A stretch of DNA of 64,000 nucleotides from Oscillospiraceae bacterium (GCA_017536405.1 JAFXHL010000052.1:1-64000), one strand, 5' to 3'; positions 43,232-52,526 are shown, counted from the first letter of the stretch. Numbers and translations: made by a program. The notes: generated from the letters alone by a model not told the origin.

Positions 43232-43828
43232 ATGAAGATATGTTTTTTCGGCGGGACATTCAATCCTGTTCATAACGGACATGTAAGGCTTCTTGAAAAC
43301 GCAAAGGAATATTTTGGTTTTGATAAAATCATTGTAATTCCTACGAATATTCCTCCGCACAAGGAAGTTGTATTTTCTGTTTCGGATGATGACAGATTGA
43401 ATATGTGCAAACTTGCTTTTGATGGCATGGCTGAGGTTTCTGATTATGAAATAAGAGAGAATACCATCAGTTATACTATAAATACAATGCATCATTTCAA
43501 AGAAATTTATCCTGATGATGAATTCTATTTTCTTATGGGAAGCGATATGCTTTTTATGTTTAAAAAGTGGAAAAATTATAAGGAACTTATTTCACTTATT
43601 TCTGTTGTTGTTGCTTCAAGAGAAGATAATGAACTGGAATCTCTTGAAAATAAAAAAGCTGAACTTGAAATAGATGGTGCAAGGATATATATTATCAAAG
43701 CAGAACCTTATGTGGTTTCATCAAGTATGATAAGAAATATGATAAAATCAGGAAAAAAAGATTTTTCTTGCTATTTGCCCGAAAGAGTAGTAGAATATAT
43801 TTTGGACAAAAAATTATATCTGGAGTAA
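43232..43828 (+). CDS. nadD: Nicotinate-nucleotide adenylyltransferase
   Basis: NadD makes deamido-NAD from nicotinate mononucleotide and ATP. The 198-aa protein has FFGGTFNPVHNGH at its start and the SSSMIRNMIKSG motif near the end. The ATG at 43232 has only a weak purine-rich site (GAAAAGAGAAA). The yqeK gene starts 5 bp after its stop, the usual Firmicutes order nadD-yqeK-rsfS. Confidence 0.95.
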   Translation: MKICFFGGTFNPVHNGHVRLLENAKEYFGFDKIIVIPTNIPPHKEVVFSVSDDDRLNMCKLAFDGMAEVSDYEIRENTISYTINTMHHFKEIYPDDEFYFLMGSDMLFMFKKWKNYKELISLISVVVASREDNELESLENKKAELEIDGARIYIIKAEPYVVSSSMIRNMIKSGKKDFSCYLPERVVEYILDKKLYLE

Positions 43829-43833
43829 TTGAT

Positions 43834-44433
43834 TTGAAATACGATATTGAAAAATTCAAGAGCGTTCTTGAAGAAAGACTAAGCAAAAAAAGATACATTC
43901 ATAGTATTAATGTAGCAGATAAGGCAAAAAAACTTGCTGAAATATGGGGTGCCGATGAAGAAAAAGCATATGTAGCAGGACTTCTTCATGACATATGTAA
44001 AGATATACCACATTCAGAACAGCGAAAACTTCTTGAACTTAGCAATAAAGATGTTACAGATGAAGAACTTATAATTCCTCAGTTGTGGCATGGGATAGCA
44101 GGGGAAGTTTATTGCAGAACGGTTCTTGAAATAGATGATGAGGATATACTTAATTCGATAAGATTTCATACTGTTGCAAGAAAAGATATGACTTTGCTTG
44201 AAGAAATTATCTATTTAGCAGATCTTACATCAGCAGACAGGGATTATCCTGATGTTGATTATATGAGAAAACTTGTAAAAAAAGATATAGAAGAGTCTAT
44301 GATTTATGCTTTGCAGTATTCCGTATCGGATGTTGTCAGAAGAAAATCTCTTTTGCCAAAGCACACAATAGAGGCATATAACAGATACATATATAATTCA
44401 AAGAAGGCGAGGAAAACGGATGACTCAGAATGA
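43834..44433 (+). CDS. yqeK: HD domain protein YqeK (symmetrical Ap4A hydrolase type)
   Basis: YqeK cleaves diadenosine tetraphosphate symmetrically to ADP. The 199-aa protein has the HD-domain motifs HSINVADKA, GLLHDICKD, WHGIAGE and YLADLTSADR. A TTG at 43834, 8 nt after TGGAG, is the likely start, since upstream in-frame codons lie within nadD. It overlaps rsfS by 14 bases. Confidence 0.92.
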   Translation: MKYDIEKFKSVLEERLSKKRYIHSINVADKAKKLAEIWGADEEKAYVAGLLHDICKDIPHSEQRKLLELSNKDVTDEELIIPQLWHGIAGEVYCRTVLEIDDEDILNSIRFHTVARKDMTLLEEIIYLADLTSADRDYPDVDYMRKLVKKDIEESMIYALQYSVSDVVRRKSLLPKHTIEAYNRYIYNSKKARKTDDSE

Positions 44434-44779
44434 GATTATAGAAAAGATTGTAACCGCTCTTGATAAAAAGAAAGCGGAAGATATAAAAGCTATCAATATA
44501 CACGATTTGACAATTCTTGCAGATTACTTTATAATAGCAAGCGGGAACAGTACAACTCAGACCAAGGCGCTGGCTGATGAAGTTGAATATCAGTTGTCAC
44601 TTCTTGGTATAGAACCTACAAGAACAGAGGGACATTCAGGGTCTACGTGGATAATACTCGATTATTCTGATATCCTTGTTCATATCTTTTACAAAGAAAC
44701 AAGAGAATTCTACTCGCTCGAACGACTATGGTCGGATGGTAAAGAGATGGATATAAGTCATCTTGTTACAGCAAATTAA
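44420..44779 (+). CDS. rsfS: Ribosomal silencing factor RsfS
   Basis: RsfS binds L14 on the 50S subunit and blocks subunit joining when nutrients are short. The 119-aa protein has the family stretch LTILADYFIIASGNS and the C-terminal WIILDYSDILVHIFYKETREFY. Confidence 0.95.
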   Translation: MTQNEIIEKIVTALDKKKAEDIKAINIHDLTILADYFIIASGNSTTQTKALADEVEYQLSLLGIEPTRTEGHSGSTWIILDYSDILVHIFYKETREFYSLERLWSDGKEMDISHLVTAN

Positions 44780-44817
44780 AGTCAATTATAAAAAAATAAC
44801 ATAAAGGGTTGATAAGA

Positions 44818-46536
44818 ATGAAGTACGATTTTTTGAACATTGAAAAGAAATGGCAGAATTACTGGGATGAAAACAAAACATTCAATGCAGTAATAGACCG
44901 CAGTAAACCTAAATTTTACGGGCTCGTAGAGTTTCCATATCCTTCAGGGGCGGGAATGCACGTAGGTCATATCAAGGCTTATTCAGGACTTGAAGTCGTA
45001 TGCCGTAAAAAACGTTTAGAGGGATATAATGTTCTTTTTCCTATAGGATTTGACGCTTACGGTCTTCCTACAGAAAATACGGCGATAAAGACAGGAACAC
45101 ATCCTCGTAAGGTAACTGACAATAATATCGAAAAGTTCACAAGCCAGCTTAAAAGAGTAGGATTTTCATTCGACTGGGACAGAGTAATTGATACTACTGA
45201 AGAAGATTACTACAAATGGACACAGTGGATTTTCCTTAAAATGTTTGAAAACGGACTTGTTTTCAGAGATAAGACACTCGTAAATTACTGCCCCAGTTGT
45301 AAGGTTGTTCTTTCAAACGAAGATTCACAGGGTGGTAAGTGCGATATCTGTCATACCAATATTGTTCAGAAGACTAAAGAAGTATGGTATCTCAGAATTA
45401 CAGAATATGCTGATAAGCTTCTGGAAGGACTCGGAAAAGTAGATTATCTTCCTATGATTAAACTTCAGCAGGAAAACTGGATAGGTCGTTCAACAGGAGC
45501 TTTTGTAAATTTTGATATTAAGGGTATTGACGAAAAACTCAGAATTTACACTACTCGTCCTGATACACTCTACGGCGTAACATTTATGGTTATCGCTCCT
45601 GAACATCCTATTATTGAAAAATATCGTGATAAAATCACAAATATTGATGCTCTTGATGAATACAAGAAGGAATGTTCTCTTAAGAGTGAATTTGAAAGAA
45701 CTCAGCTTGTTAAGGATAAAACAGGTGTGAGAATAGAGGGACTCTCTGCAATCAATCCTATTACAGAGAAAGAAATTCCTGTCTATATTTCAGACTATGT
45801 TATGATGGGTTATGGTACAGGTGCTATTATGGCAGTTCCTGCACATGACTCAAGAGACTATGATTTTGCTAAAAAATTCGGAATTGATATAATCGAAGTA
45901 ATCAAGGGCGGGGACATTTCAAAGGAAGCCTATACAGGCGATGGAGAAATGGTAAACTCAGGCGTCCTTGATGGAATAAGCAATAAAAAGGATGCTATCG
46001 AAAAGATGCTTTCTGTTCTTGCTGAAAAGGGATGCGGTGAAAAGGGCGTTCAGTATAAGATGAAAGACTGGGCATTCAATCGTCAGAGATACTGGGGTGA
46101 ACCTATTCCCATAGTTCATTGTCCTGAATGTGGAATAGTTCCTGTTCCTTATGAAGAACTTCCTTTAAGACTTCCTCCTGTTGATGATTTCAGACCCGGA
46201 ACAGACGGGGAAAGCCCTCTTGCTAAGATTGATTCATTTGTGAATTGCAAATGCCCTAAGTGTGGTAAGGATGCAAAACGTGAAACAGATACAATGCCTC
46301 AGTGGGCAGGTTCATCATGGTATTTCCTTCGTTATTGTGATCCTAAAAATGCTGAAGCGCTTGCTTCAAAGGAAGCACTTGATTACTGGATGCCTGTTGA
46401 CTGGTATAATGGTGGTATGGAACATGTTACAAGACACCTTATCTATTCTCGTTTCTGGCATAAGTTCCTTTATGATATAGGCGCTGTTACAACAGAAGAA
46501 CCTATTCAAAGAGAACTGCTCAGGGCCTTGTTTTAG
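44818..46536 (+). CDS. leuS: Leucyl-tRNA synthetase, N-terminal 572 residues before a frameshift
   Basis: LeuS charges tRNA-Leu. This part has the HIGH-type motif [11 protein letters not shown], the zinc-like CPSC/CDIC region, the editing domain and the start of the returning Rossmann core. It then ends abruptly after TTEEPIQ in an unrelated tail and a stop at 46536, about 230 residues short. Reading in the -1 frame from 46509 continues with [19 protein letters not shown], exactly the expected sequence. The cause is most simply one missing A in the AAA run at 46508-46510. The ATG at 44818 follows AAAGGG. Confidence 0.93.
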   Translation: MKYDFLNIEKKWQNYWDENKTFNAVIDRSKPKFYGLVEFPYPSGAGMHVGHIKAYSGLEVVCRKKRLEGYNVLFPIGFDAYGLPTENTAIKTGTHPRKVTDNNIEKFTSQLKRVGFSFDWDRVIDTTEEDYYKWTQWIFLKMFENGLVFRDKTLVNYCPSCKVVLSNEDSQGGKCDICHTNIVQKTKEVWYLRITEYADKLLEGLGKVDYLPMIKLQQENWIGRSTGAFVNFDIKGIDEKLRIYTTRPDTLYGVTFMVIAPEHPIIEKYRDKITNIDALDEYKKECSLKSEFERTQLVKDKTGVRIEGLSAINPITEKEIPVYISDYVMMGYGTGAIMAVPAHDSRDYDFAKKFGIDIIEVIKGGDISKEAYTGDGEMVNSGVLDGISNKKDAIEKMLSVLAEKGCGEKGVQYKMKDWAFNRQRYWGEPIPIVHCPECGIVPVPYEELPLRLPPVDDFRPGTDGESPLAKIDSFVNCKCPKCGKDAKRETDTMPQWAGSSWYFLRYCDPKNAEALASKEALDYWMPVDWYNGGMEHVTRHLIYSRFWHKFLYDIGAVTTEEPIQRELLRALF

Positions 46537-47222
46537 GACCCGATGGCGTTAAGATGAGTAAGTCAAGAGGAAACGTTATAGACCCTAATGATGTTGTTGA
46601 TGAATATGGTGCAGATGTTTTAAGAGTTTATGTTCTCTTTATGGGAGATTATGAACAGGCAGCTCCCTGGAGTGAAAACAGTATGAAGGGATGTAAGAGA
46701 TTCCTTGATAGAATATGGGCACTTCAGGATAAAATCGTTGATGGTGATGGATATCGCCCTGAACTCAGAGCAGCTATGCACAGAACTATTAAGAAGGTAT
46801 CAAAGGATATCGAAGATATGAAGTTCAATACAGCGGTTGCTGCTATGATGACTTTAATCAATAATATTTACGATATTGGAACAATAAACAGAGCGGAATA
46901 CAGAGATTTGCTTATTATGCTCAATCCTTTTGCACCTCATATTACAGAAGAAATCTATGAATTATGCGGATTCGGCGGATATGTTCATGACGCAAAGTGG
47001 GTTGAATATAACGAAGAGTTCTGCATCGAAGATACAATCGAAATAGCAGTTCAGGTCAATGGTAAACTCAGAGGAACAGTTATGATTGCATCGGATGCAG
47101 AAAAGGATGATGTTATTGCAATTGCTAAATCAGATGCGAAAATTGCTGATTTTATAGCAGGAAAGGACATTGTTAAGGAAATTTATGTTCCTAAGAAACT
47201 TGTAAATATCGTTGTTAAGTAA
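46509..47222 (+). CDS. leuS: Leucyl-tRNA synthetase, C-terminal part in the shifted frame
   Basis: This segment completes leuS: the KMSKS catalytic motif (VKMSKSRGN), the anticodon-binding helical domain and the small C-terminal domain ending VNIVVK. An ATG inside KMSKS (46554) is the first in-frame start but has no ribosome-binding site and would lose half the active site. Restoring one base gives a normal protein of about 801 aa. As LeuS is essential, a sequence error or a very recent mutation is more likely than true loss. Confidence 0.9.
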   Translation, partial: KRTAQGLVLGPDGVKMSKSRGNVIDPNDVVDEYGADVLRVYVLFMGDYEQAAPWSENSMKGCKRFLDRIWALQDKIVDGDGYRPELRAAMHRTIKKVSKDIEDMKFNTAVAAMMTLINNIYDIGTINRAEYRDLLIMLNPFAPHITEEIYELCGFGGYVHDAKWVEYNEEFCIEDTIEIAVQVNGKLRGTVMIASDAEKDDVIAIAKSDAKIADFIAGKDIVKEIYVPKKLVNIVVK

Positions 47223-47237
47223 TTTTTAAAAAACCAC

Positions 47238-47267
47238 TTGACAATTTATATGGTTATGGTGTATAAT
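47238..47267 (+). promoter_or_regulatory. Promoter of rpsU
   Basis: TTGACA (47238-47243) and TATAAT (47262-47267) are 18 bp apart. The leader to rpsU is about 105 nt. Confidence 0.8.
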
Positions 47268-47379
47268 AATTTTTGTATCATCGAGATATGAATATTTTGT
47301 TACCATAATTTGATGCTTATAGTATCAGATTTTTCTGGTATATAATCCTCTGTCAAATGGCAAAGGGAGGGAATGAGAA

Positions 47380-47556
47380 ATGGCAGAAATCCGTGTTGGT
47401 AAGAACGAATCACTTGACACAGCACTCAAGCGTTTTAAGAGAAGCTGCGCTAAAGATGGCGTAATAGCTGAAGTTCGTAAAAGAGAACACTATGAAAAGC
47501 CTTCGGTTAAGCGTAAGAAGAAGTCCGAAGCTGCGCGTAAGCGTAAGTACAACTAA
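47380..47556 (+). CDS. rpsU: 30S ribosomal protein S21
   Basis: A short 58-aa basic protein of the small ribosomal subunit that helps mRNA recognition. It begins [19 protein letters not shown] and ends in a Lys/Arg-rich tail ([15 protein letters not shown]), as S21 does. The ribosome-binding site is AAGGGAGGG. It is monocistronic, with a strong promoter and terminator. Confidence 0.96.
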   Translation: MAEIRVGKNESLDTALKRFKRSCAKDGVIAEVRKREHYEKPSVKRKKKSEAARKRKYN

Positions 47557-47563
47557 CAATGAG

Positions 47564-47592
47564 GGCGAGCAGTTTTTCTCTGCTCGCTTTTT
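47564..47592 (+). terminator. Terminator of rpsU
   Basis: The stem GCGAGCAG/CTGCTCGC is followed by TTTTTC. The yqeG ATG is only 21 bp further on, so partial readthrough is probably how yqeG is expressed. Confidence 0.85.
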
Positions 47593-47612
47593 CATTATGA
47601 GGAGAATTTGAA

Positions 47613-48122
47613 ATGCTGTTTAAACCTACTTTTGTTTTTAATACAGTAACCGAGATAACATCCGCTTTTCTTAAACAGAATGGCATAAAGGGACTTATTC
47701 TGGATTTGGATAACACATTAACCACGCATAATAATCCTAAGCCACCTAAATATATCATTGCCTGGATAAATGCAATGAAGAGTGCTGATATTCCACTTGT
47801 TATTGTTTCAAATAATAAATATGATAGAGTAAGACCTTTTGCTCAGATGTTACAACTTCCGTTTATTTCAGATGGTGCAAAGCCTCTTACCAAGGGGATT
47901 GATGAAGCCAGAAAGGCTATGCGTCTTTCGAAAAATGAAGTTGCAATAGTCGGGGATCAGATTTTTACAGATATGCTTGGGGCGAATATAAAAAGAATGC
48001 CGACTATTTATGTTTATCCTATTGAACTGGAAGATGGGTTGTTTTTTAGATTCAAACGTGTTCTTGAAACACCGTTTCTTCCAAGAAAACACGATTTCAA
48101 ATCAAGGAGAAAAAAAGCATGA
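47613..48122 (+). CDS. YqeG family HAD-IIIA phosphatase
   Basis: A 169-aa HAD-superfamily phosphatase of the YqeG type. Motif I is LILDLDNTLTTHNNPKPP, motif II VIVSNN, and the later motif VGDQIFTDMLGANI. The family's physiological substrate is not established to my knowledge. GAGGAG precedes the start, and its stop overlaps the next gene by four bases. Confidence 0.9.
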   Translation: MLFKPTFVFNTVTEITSAFLKQNGIKGLILDLDNTLTTHNNPKPPKYIIAWINAMKSADIPLVIVSNNKYDRVRPFAQMLQLPFISDGAKPLTKGIDEARKAMRLSKNEVAIVGDQIFTDMLGANIKRMPTIYVYPIELEDGLFFRFKRVLETPFLPRKHDFKSRRKKA

Positions 48123-48973
48123 CAGCTATTTTCGGACCTGCAGGTACTCCTGAAGATTTTAAAATCAAGGGGTATAAGAATTCTCTGGATGTTCCTGATT
48201 ATCTTTGCGAAATGGGACTTGATTGTTTTGAATATCAATGCGGACAGGGAGTAAGAATAAAAGAAGAACTCGCGAGAAATATCGCTGATAAAGCGAAAGA
48301 AAAGAATATTACAATGTCTCTTCATGCACCTTATTTTATTTCTCTTTCAAGCATTGAAAAAGAAAAAAGGGATAAAAGTATAGATTATATTCTTCAGAGT
48401 GCCAGAGCGGTTGATTGGCTTGGTGGCACAAGAATAGTCATACATTCTGGCTCTTGTTCTAAAATATCACGAGAAGAAGCACTTTTTTTCGCAAAAGATA
48501 CTTTGAAAAGAGCAAGAGAGGCACTTGTTTCAGAAGGACTTTCTCATATAAGATGTTGTCCCGAAACTATGGGTAAAGTTAATCAACTCGGCAATCTTGA
48601 TGAGGTTATGGAACTCTGTCTGGTTGATGAAAGTTTTATACCTTGTATAGATTTTGGTCATCTTAACGCAAGGACTTTTGGTAATTCAAAAACAAGAGAA
48701 GATTACGAATTGATACTTAAAACTATTGAAAATAAACTCGGGAAATCAAGACTTAACGAATTCCATTCTCATTTCAGTAAGATAGAATATACAGAAAATG
48801 GCGGAGAAAAACGCCATCTTACATTTGAGGATACGGTTTACGGACCTGAATATGAGCCTTTGATGGAACTTGTTTATAGATATGGAATATCACCGACTTT
48901 TATCTGTGAAAGTGCAGGAACACAAGGAATAGATGCAAAATCTATGAAAGATTATTATATGAACTTGAGATAG
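48119..48973 (+). CDS. Endonuclease-IV-like TIM-barrel protein with one altered metal ligand
   Basis: A 284-aa TIM barrel of the AP endonuclease 2/endonuclease IV family, which cuts DNA at abasic sites with three zinc ions. Most ligands are visible: SLHAPYF, VIHSGS, CPETMGK, DFGHLNA, FHSHFS and CESAG. The usual D-x-H pair near residue 231 reads K-R-H, so one aspartate ligand is replaced by lysine. It may still be a repair nuclease or a repurposed isomerase-like barrel. It is coupled to yqeG by an ATGA overlap. Confidence 0.82.
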   Translation: MTAIFGPAGTPEDFKIKGYKNSLDVPDYLCEMGLDCFEYQCGQGVRIKEELARNIADKAKEKNITMSLHAPYFISLSSIEKEKRDKSIDYILQSARAVDWLGGTRIVIHSGSCSKISREEALFFAKDTLKRAREALVSEGLSHIRCCPETMGKVNQLGNLDEVMELCLVDESFIPCIDFGHLNARTFGNSKTREDYELILKTIENKLGKSRLNEFHSHFSKIEYTENGGEKRHLTFEDTVYGPEYEPLMELVYRYGISPTFICESAGTQGIDAKSMKDYYMNLR

Positions 48974-48990
48974 TTTCAGGAGGCATTTTT

Positions 48991-49431
48991 ATGAAAATTC
49001 TTATCATTAACGGGCCTAATATCAATCTCACCGGAATGCGCGAAAAGGGAATTTATGGCAGCGAAACTTATTCCGATATATGCGAATATCTTTACGATTA
49101 TTCAAAATCAAAGGGAATTGAAACAGAAATTATTCAGACTAATCACGAAGGTGAGATTATAGATAAGATTCATTCTGCTCTGGGTGTTTACGATGGCATA
49201 GTAATTAATGCTGGCGCCTATACTCATTATAGCTATGCTATAAGAGATGCTATATCAGCCGTTAATATTCCTTGCATAGAAGTTCATTTCAGCAATATCC
49301 ACGGCAGAGATGAATTCAGAACAAAATCTGTAATTGCTCCTGTTTGTAAAGGACAGATAGCAGGATTTGGAAAGTACAGTTACTGTCTTGCTATTGATGC
49401 TCTTTTGGATATCAAGGGGGTAAAAGCATGA
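48991..49431 (+). CDS. aroQ: 3-dehydroquinate dehydratase, type II
   Basis: AroQ dehydrates 3-dehydroquinate in the shikimate pathway. The 146-aa protein has IINGPNINLTGMREKGIYG with the catalytic tyrosine, NHEGEIIDKIH and EVHFSNIHGRDEFR with the catalytic histidine. It overlaps the M24 peptidase gene by four bases in the conserved aroQ-pepP-efp order. Confidence 0.96.
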   Translation: MKILIINGPNINLTGMREKGIYGSETYSDICEYLYDYSKSKGIETEIIQTNHEGEIIDKIHSALGVYDGIVINAGAYTHYSYAIRDAISAVNIPCIEVHFSNIHGRDEFRTKSVIAPVCKGQIAGFGKYSYCLAIDALLDIKGVKA

Positions 49432-50534
49432 AGGATGCACCATATGTAGGGAATTATGTTCATTCTTTATATGATAAATGCTATAAATATGTTGATTGTA
49501 TAATACTTACATCTGATACAAATATAAGATATTTTACAGAAGCAAATATTTCAGAGGCTATTTTTGTGGCCGCTCGTACAGGCGCGTGGTGTTATCTTTT
49601 TGTAGATTCCAGATATTATGAAGATGCTTGTCGTGAAGCAATGAATTGCGAGGTTGTTCTTCGTAAGAATATAAAAAAACAACTCTCTGAGTGCTTTGAA
49701 AAACATGGTGTTACAAGAATAGGAATAGAAGCAGAACACCTTACTGTAAGCAAATTTGTAGATCTTAAAATGAATTTCCCGAAAATAGAAATACTTGATA
49801 GTAATTTTGTGAGTTCAGGAATTGAAGTAATACGAACCAATAAGACCGATTCTGAACTGAATAAAATTCATAAAGCTCAGCTTATTTCAGAACAAGCACT
49901 TGATTCTCTTATAAAAAACGATATCAGAGAGGGTGTATCTGAACGTTATCTTGCTGCAAAGTATTATGAATATATTTCAAGATTCGGTGCTGAAAAAACA
50001 GCTTTTGATACAATAGTTCTGTTTGGAAGCAATTCATCCAAACCCCATGGGGTTCCTTCAAACAGGACATTGAAAAAAGGAACTAATATTCTTATCGACT
50101 GCGGTGCTAAATATTACGGATATTGTAGTGATATGACACGAAATATCTTTTTTGGAACACCAACTGATAAATATCTTAATGTCTATAATATTGTTCTTGA
50201 AGCACAGAAAAGAGCGATTGAAAAAGTGGCTTTTGAAGCAAGACTTGAAGATATCGATGCTGCAGCAAGAGATTATATAAAAGAACAGGGATATGGAGAT
50301 AAATTCGGACATGCCACAGGACATGGTGTCGGGATGGACATTCACGAGTACCCATCTATTGCACCACAAGAACCATGCGTTCATCCGATTATTGAGGATA
50401 GAATGGTAGTTACTATAGAACCGGGAATATATCTTCCTGGTAATTTTGGTGTTAGAATAGAAGATTTAATCGCTGTCAAGAAAGATAAAGTATATAATCT
50501 GACGAATTTTTCTAAAGAATTGATTGTTTTGTAA
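49428..50534 (+). CDS. M24 family aminopeptidase P-like peptidase
   Basis: A 368-aa dinuclear metallopeptidase that removes the residue before an N-terminal proline. It has an N-terminal creatinase-like domain and the pita-bread domain with LIDCGAKYYGYCSDMTR, GHGVGMDIHEYP and TIEPGIY, which hold the five metal ligands. Its neighbour efp encodes a factor for proline stretches, a pairing seen across Firmicutes. Confidence 0.95.
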   Translation: MKDAPYVGNYVHSLYDKCYKYVDCIILTSDTNIRYFTEANISEAIFVAARTGAWCYLFVDSRYYEDACREAMNCEVVLRKNIKKQLSECFEKHGVTRIGIEAEHLTVSKFVDLKMNFPKIEILDSNFVSSGIEVIRTNKTDSELNKIHKAQLISEQALDSLIKNDIREGVSERYLAAKYYEYISRFGAEKTAFDTIVLFGSNSSKPHGVPSNRTLKKGTNILIDCGAKYYGYCSDMTRNIFFGTPTDKYLNVYNIVLEAQKRAIEKVAFEARLEDIDAAARDYIKEQGYGDKFGHATGHGVGMDIHEYPSIAPQEPCVHPIIEDRMVVTIEPGIYLPGNFGVRIEDLIAVKKDKVYNLTNFSKELIVL

Positions 50535-50541
50535 AAAATAC

Positions 50542-50570
50542 TTGATTTTTTATATAAAATGAAGTACAAT
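50542..50570 (+). promoter_or_regulatory. Promoter of efp
   Basis: TTGATT (50542-50547) and TACAAT (50565-50570) are 17 bp apart, 34 bp before the ATG. Confidence 0.65.
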
Positions 50571-50604
50571 AATAATATTAAATTATGACATACGGAGGTT
50601 TCTT

Positions 50605-51162
50605 ATGATTACAGCAGGAGATTTCAGAAACGGAGTTACTTTCGAAGAAGACGGAAATGTTCTCCAGATTGTTGAATTTCAGCATGTTAAGCCCGGTAAA
50701 GGCGCAGCATTTGTAAGAACAAAGATCAAAAACGTTATTACAGGTGCAGTAATTGAAAAGAGTTATATCCCTTCAGCAAAATTCCCTACAGCTTTTGTTG
50801 AAAGAAAGGATATGGAATATTCTTATTCTGATGGAGATCTTTACTATTTTATGGACTCTGAAACATATGAACAGGTTCCTATCAGCTCATCAGAACTTTC
50901 AGACAACTTCAAGTTCGTTAAGGAACAGATGGTATGTAAAGTTTGCTCATACAAGGGCAAGGTATTCGCTGTTGAACCCCCCAACTTTGTTGAACTTGTT
51001 GTAACAGAAACAGACCCTGGATTCAAGGGTGATACTGCTACAAACGCAACAAAGCCTGCAGTTCTTGAAACAGGCGCTGAAATTAAAGTTCCTCTTTTCA
51101 TCGATCAGGGCGAAACAATCAGAATCGACACTCGTACAGGCGAGTACATGGAAAGAGTTTAA
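50605..51162 (+). CDS. efp: Elongation factor P
   Basis: EF-P binds ribosomes stalled at proline runs and promotes peptide-bond formation. The 185-aa protein has three OB-like domains. The loop lysine lies in [13 protein letters not shown] near residue 32, and the C-terminal signature is [11 protein letters not shown]. No EF-P modification gene is seen in this window. ACGGAGG precedes the start. Confidence 0.97.
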   Translation: MITAGDFRNGVTFEEDGNVLQIVEFQHVKPGKGAAFVRTKIKNVITGAVIEKSYIPSAKFPTAFVERKDMEYSYSDGDLYYFMDSETYEQVPISSSELSDNFKFVKEQMVCKVCSYKGKVFAVEPPNFVELVVTETDPGFKGDTATNATKPAVLETGAEIKVPLFIDQGETIRIDTRTGEYMERV

Positions 51163-51196
51163 TTCTATTATTGATTTTTAATAAGGAGGCAATATT

Positions 51197-51628
51197 ATGA
51201 GTCTTACAGAAAAAGTTGCTTATCTTAATGGTCTTATGTCAGGTCTTGATATAAACGATTCAACATCTGAAGGTAAGGTTTTACTTCAGATGGCTGATAT
51301 TCTTTCAGAAATGGCTGATGTTATCGAAGGAGTTCAGGATGAAATCGACGAAATCACAGAACTTGTTGATACAATCGATCAGGATCTTGGCGATGTAGAA
51401 GAAGATCTTTACGGTGATGATTGTGATTGCGACTGTGATTGTTGCGATGATGATTGCGATTGTGATTGCGCAGATGACGATTTCCTTTATGAAGTTGTTT
51501 GCCCGAGTTGCGGAGATTCAATCTGTCTCGACGAGTATATGATTGAAGACGGATCCATCAACTGTCCTAATTGCAATGAACTTCTTGAATTCGATCTTGA
51601 AGAATGCGATTGTGAAGATTGCGAATAA
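51197..51628 (+). CDS. CD1247-type protein with Asp/Cys repeat and zinc ribbon
   Basis: A 143-aa acidic protein of the kind named after the CD1247 N-terminal domain in Clostridia; function unknown. Residues 1-70 form a helical domain (SLTEKVAYLNGLMSGLDI and on). Residues 74-95 are almost only alternating Asp and Cys. A four-cysteine zinc ribbon (CPSC, CPNC) follows, and the tail again has DCDC-like residues. The Asp/Cys stretch could bind metal. It is 34 bp behind efp with AAGGAGG before the start. Confidence 0.75.
   Translation: MSLTEKVAYLNGLMSGLDINDSTSEGKVLLQMADILSEMADVIEGVQDEIDEITELVDTIDQDLGDVEEDLYGDDCDCDCDCCDDDCDCDCADDDFLYEVVCPSCGDSICLDEYMIEDGSINCPNCNELLEFDLEECDCEDCE
51415..51480 (+). 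repeat. Short tandem repeat encoding Asp-Cys alternation
   Basis: Repeats of GATTGTGATTGC and close variants lie within the CD1247-type gene and encode the Asp/Cys-rich stretch. Such repeats can gain or lose units by slippage in multiples of 3 without breaking the frame. Confidence 0.7.
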
Positions 51629-51654
51629 TATTGCATATAATTAAATATTGATAC

Positions 51655-51776
51655 TTGTTTCAGGGCGAGGTGAAATTCCTCACTGGTAGTAATGCCTAAA
51701 AAGGTTAGTCTACGAGCGCTTGCGCAGAATCGGTTGGATTCCGATACCAACGGTAAAGTCCGGATTGAAGAAACAA
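51655..51776 (+). promoter_or_regulatory. FMN riboswitch (RFN element)
   Basis: The closing stem TTGTTTC/GAAACAA (51655-51661 with 51770-51776) encloses the conserved RFN core: CAGGGCGAGGTGAAATTCC, CTGGTAGTAATGCC, AGTCTACGAGCG and the final AACGGTAAAGTCCGGATTGAAG. It is followed by a strong terminator and then ribU, so FMN should switch off ribU by termination. Confidence 0.93.
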
Positions 51777-51800
51777 AAATAGGCGATTTATTGTCTGTTT

Positions 51801-51841
51801 GCGCCCGCAAGGTATATTTGCGGGCGCTTTTTATTTTTTAG
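51801..51841 (+). terminator. Riboswitch-controlled terminator before ribU
   Basis: The stem GCGCCCGCAA/TTGCGGGCGC is followed by TTTTTATTTTTT, ending just before the ribU ribosome-binding site GAGGTGAT. It is the expression platform of the FMN riboswitch. Confidence 0.93.
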
Positions 51842-51855
51842 AGGTGATAGAGTAT

Positions 51856-52521
51856 ATGAAAAATGAAAAACTCAAAAAAATGATTGTCCTTTCAATGTTG
51901 GCAGCAATTTCTTATCTTACTGTATTTCTGATAAGAATACCATTCATTCCTGCGGTTGATTTCCTTAAATATGAGGCAAAGGATGTTATCATAGCAATAT
52001 CGGGATTTTTATACGGACCTTTATCTGCATCTTTGGTATCTGTGGTTGTTTCTTTTATAGAAATGCTTACAATAAGCAGTACAGGACCATACGGACTTAT
52101 TATGAACATTTTTTCAACACTTTCGTTTGTCCTTCCTGCATCAATAATATATAAACGCAAAAAATCCATAAATTCTGCAGTTATAGGGCTTTGTGCGGGC
52201 GTAGTTGTAATGACGCTTGCTATGCTTATGTGGAACTATTTTATAACTCCACTATATCTTAAAGTTCCGACAGAAGTAGTTGTCGGTTTGATGTTGCCCG
52301 GATTTTTACCATTTAATCTTATAAAAGCACTTATCAATGCGGTTATTACATTTATTCTCTATAAGCCTCTTGTTAAAATACTCAGAAAAGCAAAGCTTAT
52401 GCCTAAACAGGAAGAACCTGAAAACTCTGAAAAGAAATCAGCATTACTTTTCAATATAATAGCGGTTCTTGTTCTTATTGTACTTGTTGGGATTATTATT
52501 GCTATTAAATTTCTGAAATAA
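51856..52521 (+). CDS. ribU: Riboflavin ECF transporter substrate-binding subunit RibU
   Basis: RibU is the riboflavin-binding S component of an ECF transporter and shares the EcfA/T module encoded elsewhere. The 221-aa protein has six helices with the family stretch VDFLKYEAKDVIIAISGFLYGP, and the N-terminal MIVLSMLAAISYL segment that meets EcfT. It carries an extra hydrophobic helix at the C terminus (about residues 198-220), after a charged linker. The FMN riboswitch upstream supports the substrate assignment. Confidence 0.95.
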   Translation: MKNEKLKKMIVLSMLAAISYLTVFLIRIPFIPAVDFLKYEAKDVIIAISGFLYGPLSASLVSVVVSFIEMLTISSTGPYGLIMNIFSTLSFVLPASIIYKRKKSINSAVIGLCAGVVVMTLAMLMWNYFITPLYLKVPTEVVVGLMLPGFLPFNLIKALINAVITFILYKPLVKILRKAKLMPKQEEPENSEKKSALLFNIIAVLVLIVLVGIIIAIKFLK

Positions 52522-52526
52522 TTCTA

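Noticed and set aside
44780-44817. A T-box leader before leuS
   Set aside because: The gap between rsfS and leuS is only 38 bp, far too short for a T-box, and lacks its conserved sequence.
46505-46515. Programmed -1 frameshift in leuS
   Set aside because: The site TTCAAAG is not a classical X-XXY-YYZ slippery heptamer, I see no stimulating structure, and leuS is not known for frameshifting. A lost A in a short A-run is simpler.
51415-51480. The Asp/Cys-rich segment as a RiPP precursor core
   Set aside because: It is inside a larger protein with a helical domain and a zinc ribbon, with no modifying enzyme beside it.
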